From: an uncultured Eubacteriales bacterium
GTDB taxonomy: Bacteria > Bacillota > Clostridia > Christensenellales > Borkfalkiaceae
NCBI GenBank assembly: GCA_958405585.1
Contig: CATYEP010000039.1
Location: 1-13,135, forward strand
Length of the DNA stretch: 13,135 bases
Direction of reading: 5' to 3'
Below, piece by piece: positions 1-4,712 of this stretch. Numbering within the stretch: the stretch's first letter is position 1; every line of letters starts with the position of its first letter. Made by a program: the position numbers and the translations under genes. Below the pieces are notes generated by a model, which searched no databases, was not told where the DNA came from, and saw only the letters and a program-made list of their open reading frames with translations.

Positions 1-1
1 C

Positions 2-625
2 GGAGAAACGAAGAAGGAGGATTACGTCGAGGCAATCGGTCACAGCTATGCGATAACGACGAAACCGCCGACCTGCGCGGAGATGGGAGAAACCGTCTAT
101 ACCTGCGAGGTTTGCGGCTTCGAGTACAAGGAAGAGGGGGAATACCCATCCGGGCATAGTTATACGACCTCGATAACAAAGTCCCCGACATGTACACAGG
201 ACGGGCAGCGGCATTACCATTGCGATAAATGCGGGTACGAGTATACGGCATCCATCCCCGCGACGGGGCATGATTACAGGATCACGGACGAGCAAAACGA
301 TGACGGAAGCACGAAGCGGGTTTATACCTGTGCGAACTGCGGGGATACATACACGCAGGATTTGGGAAATCAGACGGAAATGGTGACGAACTACGTCGAG
401 TATCTGTTTGAACAGTACAGCCCGTATATGATCTGGGTGTTCCTCGCCACGGCGGGAGTGTGGAGCATCTTCATGGGTATCATGATCATCATAGCGCATA
501 AGCACGAGGAAAAAGAGAAAGCGAAGAAAATGCTCGTAAATTATCTGGTCGGGCTTGTGATTATCTTCGGTATCCTTGTAGCCGCGCCGTATCTTGTCAG
601 AGGAATCGCCGCGCTGGTAACGTAA
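2..625 (+). CDS. CxxCG-repeat membrane protein, VirB2/TrbC-like C-terminus (5' partial)
   Basis: The frame is open to the left edge, so the N-terminus and any signal peptide are missing. The visible ~207 residues contain about two and a half repeats of roughly 33 residues, each with a GH-[SD]-Y motif, a PTC, then YxCxxCG (CEVCG, CDKCG, CANCG). The paired cysteines suggest small zinc-ribbon-like modules, probably outside the membrane. After residue ~135 come two hydrophobic helices (around MIWVFLATAG and YLVGLVIIFGILVAAPYLV) joined by a charged, Lys/Glu-rich loop that includes HKHEEKEKAKK. Two helices with a short basic loop is the layout of VirB2/TrbC pilin-like subunits of type IV secretion. 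The downstream TnpV, xis and int genes fit a conjugative element. The assignment rests on architecture and context; no specific family is recognised with certainty. Confidence 0.5.
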   Translation, partial: GETKKEDYVEAIGHSYAITTKPPTCAEMGETVYTCEVCGFEYKEEGEYPSGHSYTTSITKSPTCTQDGQRHYHCDKCGYEYTASIPATGHDYRITDEQNDDGSTKRVYTCANCGDTYTQDLGNQTEMVTNYVEYLFEQYSPYMIWVFLATAGVWSIFMGIMIIIAHKHEEKEKAKKMLVNYLVGLVIIFGILVAAPYLVRGIAALVT

Positions 626-665
626 AAAATTCTCGGAAAATCTGCGAACAATTTTGCGAAAACTC

Positions 666-694
666 TTGACTATAGACGCGCAACAGGCTATAAT
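666..694 (+). promoter_or_regulatory. Sigma-A promoter, near-perfect consensus
   Basis: TTGACT at 666-671 and TATAAT at 689-694 are separated by 17 bp. This is the best promoter match in the window. It would start transcription near 700-702 and drive the TnpV-like gene and the two small genes after it. Confidence 0.8.
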
Positions 695-700
695 GATGGT

Positions 701-716
701 GTCGTATAAATACGAC
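701..716. promoter_or_regulatory. Operator-like palindrome at the transcription start
   Basis: GTCGTAT (701-707) and ATACGAC (710-716) form a perfect 7-bp inverted repeat with a 2-bp centre. It lies 6 bp after the -10 box and so covers the predicted start site, a usual place for a repressor to bind. Which protein would bind is not shown by the sequence. Confidence 0.45.
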
Positions 717-733
717 GAATGGAGGACAATGCA

Positions 734-1018
734 ATGGGAAACAAAGAGGAATTGTACGGAAAATACGGAACTCTCGCAAAGAAGTATTTGGAAGAGCACG
801 AGCCTGCAAGGTATTGGGCGCTCGGTAAAGACTTGCCCGAATACCTGCACGGGATAGACCGGCAGGCGGGCGAGATGTACGATACGATATATGCGAAGCT
901 GTCCGTAAAGGACGAATACAAAAAGACTGGAGAGTATCTCTCCGACGTGCGCAAGGAAAACAAGATGCGGCAGAGGATAGAGGAAGAGATATTGTCCGAA
1001 CTTGTGTATGTGAAATAA
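734..1018 (+). CDS. TnpV-like transposon-encoded protein
   Basis: A 94-residue soluble, charged, mostly helical protein. It resembles TnpV, a small protein of unknown role carried by many Firmicutes conjugative and mobilisable elements. The shared pattern is LYGKYGTLAKKYLEEH near the N-terminus, then L..yL..ID.qA in the middle, a KENKM segment, and an EE.L.ELVYV end. The ATG at 734 is chosen because GGAGGA at 721-726 sits 7 bases upstream. An in-frame ATG at 719 overlaps that ribosome binding site and has none of its own. The gene has its own strong promoter with an operator-like palindrome and probably forms a short operon with the next two genes (13-base gap to the 41-residue gene). TnpV function is not established. 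Confidence 0.75.
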   Translation: MGNKEELYGKYGTLAKKYLEEHEPARYWALGKDLPEYLHGIDRQAGEMYDTIYAKLSVKDEYKKTGEYLSDVRKENKMRQRIEEEILSELVYVK

Positions 1019-1031
1019 CGGAGGTACGAAA

Positions 1032-1157
1032 ATGAGCAAGGTTTTACGCGGATTGGGAATAGCCTTTAAGGTACTGTTTGTAGGAGCTTTCCTGTTGGCA
1101 CATTTTATCGCCAACCTGATAGGAATACTCGTGTGTGCGATAACGTCGGAGGGCTGA
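1032..1157 (+). CDS. Small single-pass membrane protein (41 aa)
   Basis: A short reading frame starting at ATG 1032 with GGAGG at 1020-1024, 7 bases upstream, and ending at TGA 1155. The protein has a short basic N-terminus (MSKVLRGLG) and a hydrophobic stretch from about residue 9 to 37 (AFKVLFVGAFLLA then HFIANLIGILVCAI), so it should insert in the membrane with one or two short helices. It lies between the TnpV-like gene and the next small gene, 13 bases after the first and only 2 bases before the second, so the three are probably co-transcribed. Unrecognised; the good ribosome binding site and tight spacing are the main reasons to believe it is real. Confidence 0.6.
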   Translation: MSKVLRGLGIAFKVLFVGAFLLAHFIANLIGILVCAITSEG

Positions 1158-1159
1158 AC

Positions 1160-1402
1160 ATGGCGATAGAGAAAAAGGAAGATACCTCGATACGTCTGCG
1201 GAAGCGCAAGTACGAGGAACGGCACAAGGAAGAGAGACGAAAGGCGACAAAAGTTTTCTCGACATTGATAAAGACGGAACAAATGGATGAAATCAATGCT
1301 TTCCTTGCAAAGCACCATATTACAAAAGTGGATTTGGTGTTTGCGGGGTACGAAGCATTGAAGTCAGAGTACGGCCCGAAAGACGAGCAGAATAAGGAAT
1401 AA
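1160..1402 (+). CDS. Small basic protein, possibly ribbon-helix-helix-like
   Basis: 80 residues. The N-terminal half is very basic (repeated RLRKRKYEER-type stretches). The C-terminal half has a predicted strand-helix-helix pattern (ATKVFSTLIKTEQMDEINAF, then LAKHHITKVDLVFAGYEALK). That pattern recalls small ribbon-helix-helix DNA-binding proteins often found on mobile elements, but no diagnostic motif is seen. ATG 1160 is chosen because GGAGG at 1148-1152 is 7 bases upstream; a longer frame from 1133 has no ribosome binding site and overlaps the preceding gene. It is the last gene before a hairpin terminator. Confidence 0.6.
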   Translation: MAIEKKEDTSIRLRKRKYEERHKEERRKATKVFSTLIKTEQMDEINAFLAKHHITKVDLVFAGYEALKSEYGPKDEQNKE

Positions 1403-1407
1403 AGCAG

Positions 1408-1437
1408 AAGCGCAAGGAGTATGGCCCTTGCGCTTTT
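1408..1437 (+). terminator. Rho-independent terminator after the small-gene operon
   Basis: AAGCGCAAGG (1408-1417) and CCTTGCGCTT (1426-1435) form a perfect 10-bp stem with an 8-base loop, followed by TTTT ending at 1437. It begins 5 bases after the stop codon of the preceding gene. Confidence 0.75.
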
Positions 1438-1448
1438 ACTATCTCAAC

Positions 1449-1510
1449 ATGCCGAACGGCATAAGGAAGAAACGAACATCGGGAAGATGGAGCGTGACGG
1501 ACTTATGCCG
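1449..1510. repeat. Nested inverted repeats upstream of the excisionase gene
   Basis: ATGCCG (1449-1454) and CGGCAT (1457-1462) make a tight hairpin. The longer CGGCATAAG (1457-1465) is also complementary to CTTATGCCG (1502-1510). The shared middle arm can pair with either partner but not both. It could be a protein-binding array or two mutually exclusive RNA structures; nothing else indicates which. Confidence 0.35.
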
Positions 1511-1547
1511 CCGCGCTTTGTCTCTCCTTATTTATTAAAGGAGGAAA

Positions 1548-1578
1548 TTGACAAGAGTGAAAAGGCAAATTTTATACA
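1548..1578 (+). promoter_or_regulatory. Possible promoter for xis-int
   Basis: TTGACA at 1548-1553 is a perfect -35 box. TTATAC/TATACA at 1572-1578 gives a spacing of 18 or 19 bp, slightly long. It lies about 50 bases before the excisionase start. Confidence 0.4.
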
Positions 1579-1623
1579 ACTACCGACTTGCTGACTTTGA
1601 TATTTGGGGCGGAGGTGTTTGGT

Positions 1624-1803
1624 ATGTTGCGTAGCATTAAAAAAACATTTGATATGGTCAAACAGAACGATCCAGAAACAGCGATTACCGTACATACAAT
1701 TCGTATGTGGTGCAAAGAAGGTAAAATAAAATATTTAACCGCAGGGAATAAAATATTGGTGGACGTTGAAAGTCTCATGGATTATATTTCCCTAAAGGGG
1801 TAA
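1624..1803 (+). CDS. xis: Excisionase-type DNA-binding protein
   Basis: 59 residues with the small winged-helix/MerR-like helix-turn-helix layout of excisionases. A helical start is followed by the recognition region TVHTIRMWCKEGKIKYLTAG and a short wing (NKILVDVESL). Proteins of this type bend DNA and steer a tyrosine integrase towards excision. ATG 1624 has GGAGG at 1611-1615, 8 bases upstream; an upstream in-frame ATG at 1588 has no ribosome binding site. Its stop is 3 bases before the integrase start, the normal xis-int arrangement. With the integrase broken, the protein is probably an orphan unless another integrase acts with it. Confidence 0.8.
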   Translation: MLRSIKKTFDMVKQNDPETAITVHTIRMWCKEGKIKYLTAGNKILVDVESLMDYISLKG

Positions 1804-1806
1804 CAG

Positions 1807-2040
1807 ATGGCTTATTTCAAAATATCTCAAAATAAAAAAGGACAGTTGCAAGCAAAAATACAAGTGAGCGGAAAAGACTTGTCAACGGGAAAGAGCAAGG
1901 TGTTTACCAAACGAGTCTATAATACGGACAAGTTGACCGAAGCAAAATTCAGGCGGCAAGTTGATAAAATTGCTATTGCATTTGAGGAGGAGGTGCTGCA
2001 AGCCTATGAGGAAGGCAAAACCTCGCTTCGCTCAAAAGTA
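1807..2040 (+). pseudogene. int: Tyrosine integrase, N-terminal fragment
   Basis: The first ~75 residues match the N-terminal arm-type DNA-binding region of Tn916/phage-like tyrosine integrases: a beta-rich start (AYFKISQNKKGQLQAKIQVS), then a long helix with FRRQVDKIAIAFEEEVLQAY. Intact relatives are near 380-420 residues. Here the similarity stops around 2015-2045. The frame then reads unrelated sequence to a stop at 2106, because from about 2040 the DNA encodes a sugar isomerase in another frame. No core-binding or catalytic domain (R...HxxR...Y) is present anywhere in the window. Start ATG 1807 has GGGG a few bases upstream, within the end of xis. Confidence 0.75.
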
Positions 2041-2441
2041 CTAATTTCGTTCATTCTTCCGAAGCGATGCATGGAGATTTGGGGATGCTTGTCAAGGGAG
2101 ACATAGCAATTCTTATTTCGAACAGCGGGAATACTCAAGAAGTTTGTCAAAATATAGCGCCTTTACGACACAATGGAATCATTACTGTAGCGCTAACTTC
2201 AGGTAAAGATAGCCAACTTGTAAAAGAATGTGATTATACTTTATTATATCCTCATATGCAAGAGGCAGATCACCTTAAATTAGCGCCTACAGTTTCTTCT
2301 ACCTTAGCATTGGTTCTCGGTGATGCAATTGCTTGCGAAATAGCGGCACGACATAAATTTACACGAGAACAATTTTATTCGTTTCATCCAAATGGTGCGA
2401 TAGGGGAGTCATTGAAAAAAGAGTGTATGAGGAAGAATTAA
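2040..2441 (+). pseudogene. KdsD/KpsF-type sugar-phosphate isomerase, 5'-truncated SIS domain
   Basis: The frame reads FVHSSEAMHGDLGML, then the SIS signature ISNSGNTQEV, LAPTVSSTLALVLGDAIA and a final SFHPNGAIGESL. These are, in order, the conserved blocks of D-arabinose-5-phosphate isomerases (KdsD, KpsF, GutQ), which interconvert ribulose-5-phosphate and arabinose-5-phosphate. About 50-60 residues of the SIS N-terminus are missing, replaced by the integrase fragment, and no CBS domains follow. SIS-only relatives exist, so the stop at 2441 may be the natural end. An ATG at 2067 could start a shorter product but has no evident ribosome binding site, and the product would lack part of the fold. 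Most simply it is a chromosomal or accessory gene cut by recombination. Confidence 0.75.
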
Positions 2442-2483
2442 CCATGTCTGATATTCTCCTTTTCAGCGATTATTCAGTTGTGG

Positions 2484-3005
2484 TCAAAGCAATGAAATTG
2501 CAAGTACAATCGTCTGCACAACAAGTAATGCAGGCGTTAGCCACAGCAGGAATTTGCGAAAACCGCTCTCGAAACGGATATTCTCCCGTAACTGTTCCAT
2601 TTCTTTTTCGGTTTTTCGGATTTCTTCCTGCGTTTTGGATAATGTTTCCCGCACGTTGATCAGCATTTCCGCTTTCATATCATTTACAGAAGTCGAAACC
2701 GCCTTTTTGACTTGTATTCCGATGCTCTCGTTGAGCTTCTCTGTTTTTTCGGTTTCCGTTTTGATTTCCCGTACTGCTTTGTCCACGGTTGTTGTCAGAT
2801 CGTACTCCGTCACCGCCATATCCGCCCGCATTTCCTCGATGAGCTTGTTCTGCGTCTCGATCAATTTGTTGCATTTCTCGTTCGATATCGCCAACGCTTC
2901 TTTGAGCAAATCGGTTTTGATATGCTGTCTGTCCTGTTCGTTCATTTCCTGCAACATCGCAAGCGGTGTTGCAGTTTGTCCTGTTTCCATGTTTTTCAAT
3001 GACAT
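2484..3005 (-). CDS. MobB-like coiled-coil membrane protein overlapping the relaxase gene
   Basis: 173 residues. Residues ~20-145 are highly charged and helical (many E/K/Q, typical coiled coil). They are followed by a hydrophobic C-terminal anchor at ~152-173 (FLLWLTPALLVVQTIVLAI). The start at 3005 has GTGAGG about 7 bases upstream on the minus strand. The first ~325 bases lie inside the relaxase 3' end in a different frame; the rest extends 196 bases beyond the relaxase stop. Small coiled-coil proteins with a membrane segment are encoded inside relaxase genes on ColE1- and RSF1010-type plasmids (mbe/mob sets), where they assist mobilisation. That role is inferred here from position and architecture, not from sequence identity. 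Confidence 0.65.
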   Translation of the reverse strand: MSLKNMETGQTATPLAMLQEMNEQDRQHIKTDLLKEALAISNEKCNKLIETQNKLIEEMRADMAVTEYDLTTTVDKAVREIKTETEKTEKLNESIGIQVKKAVSTSVNDMKAEMLINVRETLSKTQEEIRKTEKEMEQLRENIRFESGFRKFLLWLTPALLVVQTIVLAISLL

Positions 3006-3729
3006 TTAATACCTCACTTTTTGTATAATTTTGTCCGAGTTTCAGCCCTCGGATAGCTTTTTGCTTTTCGGGGTGAAGGTAGGAGTATTCCGTTTTGCTC
3101 CTCGTAACGCTTACCCCGTATTTTGCAAGATGAGCAATAAACTCACTCTCGCGAGTAGCCGTGCGCTTTCCTTCTTCAATGACTTCCCGCAAATCTTCCT
3201 TCCAACTTGTTCCGCCTTTCAAAATGATATGCGTTTCCTCGGCAGTTCGTTTGTTTTTCGCCTTCTTTCGAAAATCCAATGCTGAAAGCCCAAACTTTTT
3301 TCCGATCTCGTTCGCCATATCTTTGAGTTTGGTATATCTGCTTTCCGTAAACCGCAATTTTCTTCCTGTGAGCGGATGAACGGCATTGACAATGATATGA
3401 GCATGAACGGTCTTTGTATCCGTATGCGTTGCGATCACACACTCACAATCAGGGAAGGCTTTTTCCGCGTAGCTTTTAGCGTACTCTTGTACCATAAACG
3501 GATTGGCTTTATCTTTTCTGTTGGGTGACAGCTTAAAATGATAATATTTTCGCTCGTCCCTCAATTTTCCTTTGCCATATCTTGCCGCTGTTTCCTTAAA
3601 TTGCTCGGCATAATCTTCGTCCGCAAAAAGATTTTGTACGGACACATACGCCGCCTTTTCTTTTCTAATAATATATCCGATTGCCTTATTTGGCGTACTC
3701 TTGCTTGCAGTTCCTTTCAATAGCGGCAT
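2680..3729 (-). CDS. MOBP-type relaxase (mobilisation nuclease)
   Basis: 349 residues. It nicks the transfer origin and stays bound to the 5' end of the DNA strand moved to a recipient. Visible motifs: a likely nucleophile Tyr19 in AIGYIIRKEK, the HFKLSPN segment near residues 64-70, and the metal-binding H-T-D-x4-H-A-H motif at residues 102-111, as in the Relaxase (PF03432) family. The catalytic half runs to about residue 240; the rest is a Gly/Asn/Arg/Gln-rich tail. The start is supported by GGAGGAAG 6 bases upstream, located inside the end of mobC. The tail overlaps the coiled-coil gene in another frame. With mobC broken, in-trans mobilisation may be impaired, but the relaxase itself looks complete. 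Confidence 0.85.
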   Translation of the reverse strand: MPLLKGTASKSTPNKAIGYIIRKEKAAYVSVQNLFADEDYAEQFKETAARYGKGKLRDERKYYHFKLSPNRKDKANPFMVQEYAKSYAEKAFPDCECVIATHTDTKTVHAHIIVNAVHPLTGRKLRFTESRYTKLKDMANEIGKKFGLSALDFRKKAKNKRTAEETHIILKGGTSWKEDLREVIEEGKRTATRESEFIAHLAKYGVSVTRSKTEYSYLHPEKQKAIRGLKLGQNYTKSEVLNVIEKHGNRTNCNTACDVAGNERTGQTAYQNRFAQRSVGDIEREMQQIDRDAEQAHRGNAGGYGGDGVRSDNNRGQSSTGNQNGNRKNREAQREHRNTSQKGGFDFCK

Positions 3730-3730
3730 C

Positions 3731-3877
3731 TTAACTTCCTCCGATCAGGGAAAGTAGTTCGCGATATGCTTTCTTGCACTCTTTAACTGCGGACAGTATT
3801 TCTTGCTTTTCGCTCGGCTTAAAATAACTATTTCGCAATGCTTGGTTGAGATTGTTACCTTGCCGTTTTAGTTCCAC
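3731..3877 (-). pseudogene. mobC: MobC relaxosome protein, C-terminal fragment
   Basis: Reading the minus strand from 3877 gives 48 residues beginning VELKRQGNNLNQALRNSYFK and ending ELLSLIGGS, then a stop at 3731, one base before the relaxase start. The G-N-N-L-N-Q block is the hallmark of MobC-family accessory proteins, which bind the transfer origin and help the relaxase. Upstream, the frame meets a TAG at 3878-3880 exactly where similarity ends, so the N-terminal half and the promoter of the operon are gone. How the relaxase is now transcribed is unclear. Confidence 0.7.
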
Positions 3878-3879
3878 CT

Positions 3880-4205
3880 ACGATGTTTTGCCGCAGATAG
3901 AAGAAAGAAAAGCTCGATCAGACTTTTACAAAATGCTATCAAGATTTTTAGTTGCCATAAAAGTTAAAAGATTGCGGCAAGGTAAATGCGTAGATAGGTA
4001 TCTTAAAAATCTGTCTTTTCTCCCTTGCTATGCAGAAAGGCTCGTCAGCAAGAGAAAAGGAAAATACATATTGAAAAATAGCGATACCAATAGTTTGGAT
4101 TATAAATTAGCATTGCTGTGCGTTCTACGGTTTATGAAGGAAGAAAACGCAAGATTTTTTGAGCTGAAAGCTTTGATGTGGGAACAAAATCACTTAATGA
4201 AATAA
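3880..4205 (+). pseudogene. Unrecognised gene, probable 3' fragment
   Basis: A plus-strand frame with coding-like composition (Lys, Arg, Leu rich) ends at TAA 4203. It reads DVLPQIEERKARSDFYKML..., later YLKNLSFLPCYAERL and ALLCVLRFMKEENARFFELK. I do not recognise the family. The frame continues left to a TTG at 3846, but that part is complementary to the mobC fragment and is probably not native. The first internal ATG is 3933, without a clear ribosome binding site. The true gene therefore probably began left of the 3880 junction and lost its 5' end. Confidence 0.4.
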
Positions 4206-4220
4206 AATGTCGTAAACGAA

Positions 4221-4249
4221 TTGACAATCATGTAAATATAGTGTAATAT
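4221..4249 (+). promoter_or_regulatory. Promoter of the Xre repressor gene
   Basis: TTGACA at 4221-4226 and TAATAT at 4244-4249, 17 bp apart. TTGACA and TGTAAA (4231-4236) form an imperfect inverted repeat across the -35 box, a possible autoregulatory site. Confidence 0.55.
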
Positions 4250-4278
4250 TAAAGCGAAAATTATATACGAGGTGCTTT

Positions 4279-4641
4279 ATGGCAAAAACAATCGTCGCTG
4301 AACGGATCAAGACTTTAAGAGAAGGCATACACTTATCCCAAGCAAAGCTTGCTGCCAAGTTGGGTGTGGATCAGCCCGCTGTTTTCCGTTATGAAAACGG
4401 TCTGACCTTTCCTTCCTTTTCTGTTTTAATACAATATGCCGACTTTTTTGACGTTTCGCTCGATTATCTTTTCGGAAGAACGGATAATCCACAAGGGAAA
4501 TTATACAATTTTCAGCCGAAGATATTGGCTGATAACGCGCAAATGCAGGAGTTCATCGAAATGTGTTTCGATCCGAACTCTCCTGCCAATGCAAAACTGA
4601 AAGAGTCCATTTTGAAACTATTGCAGGAAAATCAAAAATAA
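4279..4641 (+). CDS. Xre-family HTH transcriptional regulator
   Basis: 120 residues. An N-terminal Cro/CI-type helix-turn-helix occupies residues ~7-65: the pattern RIKTLREGIHLSQAKLAAKL, then VDQPAVFRYENG, LIQYADFFDVSLDYLFGRTD is classical. The C-terminal ~50 residues form a short helical tail (FIEMCFDPNSPANAKLKESI), perhaps for dimerisation. GAGGTG at 4269-4274 precedes the ATG. It has its own promoter and stands 71 bases before the recombinase, which has a separate extended -10 promoter. Such repressors usually hold an element quiet in its host; the nearest target would be the recombinase promoter, by inference. Confidence 0.88.
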   Translation: MAKTIVAERIKTLREGIHLSQAKLAAKLGVDQPAVFRYENGLTFPSFSVLIQYADFFDVSLDYLFGRTDNPQGKLYNFQPKILADNAQMQEFIEMCFDPNSPANAKLKESILKLLQENQK

Positions 4642-4675
4642 TTTTTATATATGACTATATCTGTCAAGTTTTTTA

Positions 4676-4684
4676 TGCTATAAT
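4676..4684 (+). promoter_or_regulatory. Extended -10 promoter of the recombinase gene
   Basis: TGCTATAAT (4676-4684) is a perfect extended -10 element; the -35 region is poor. Just upstream, TGAC (4652-4655) and GTCA (4663-4666) form a spaced inverted repeat that could be a repressor site for the adjacent Xre protein. Confidence 0.5.
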
Positions 4685-4712
4685 CCACACAAAGAGAAAA
4701 AGGGAGTAAGTT

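Noticed and set aside
1421..1594. Short plus-strand frame (57 codons, HAERHKEETNIGKMERDG...)
   Set aside because: The composition looks somewhat coding, but it starts inside the terminator hairpin, has no spaced ribosome binding site and matches nothing I recognise. It could be a remnant of an older gene; not supported enough to annotate.
1548..1634. 28-codon frame after AAGGAGG (1538-1544), overlapping the xis start
   Set aside because: The spacing to the possible TTG (3 bases) or GTG (12 bases) is wrong and the peptide is unremarkable.
2444..2659. Frame beginning MSDILLFSDYSVVV after the isomerase fragment
   Set aside because: Most of it lies opposite the membrane anchor and coiled coil of the minus-strand gene, which has the better coding evidence. 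The first ~40 bases could be a leftover gene start but are too short to judge.
3855..3985. 11-bp inverted repeat TTACCTTGCCG / CGGCAAGGTAA around the mobC scar
   Set aside because: Matches of this length are expected by chance many times in 13 kb, and both copies fall in coding sequence for Arg-Gln-Gly. Not enough to call an attachment or recombination site.
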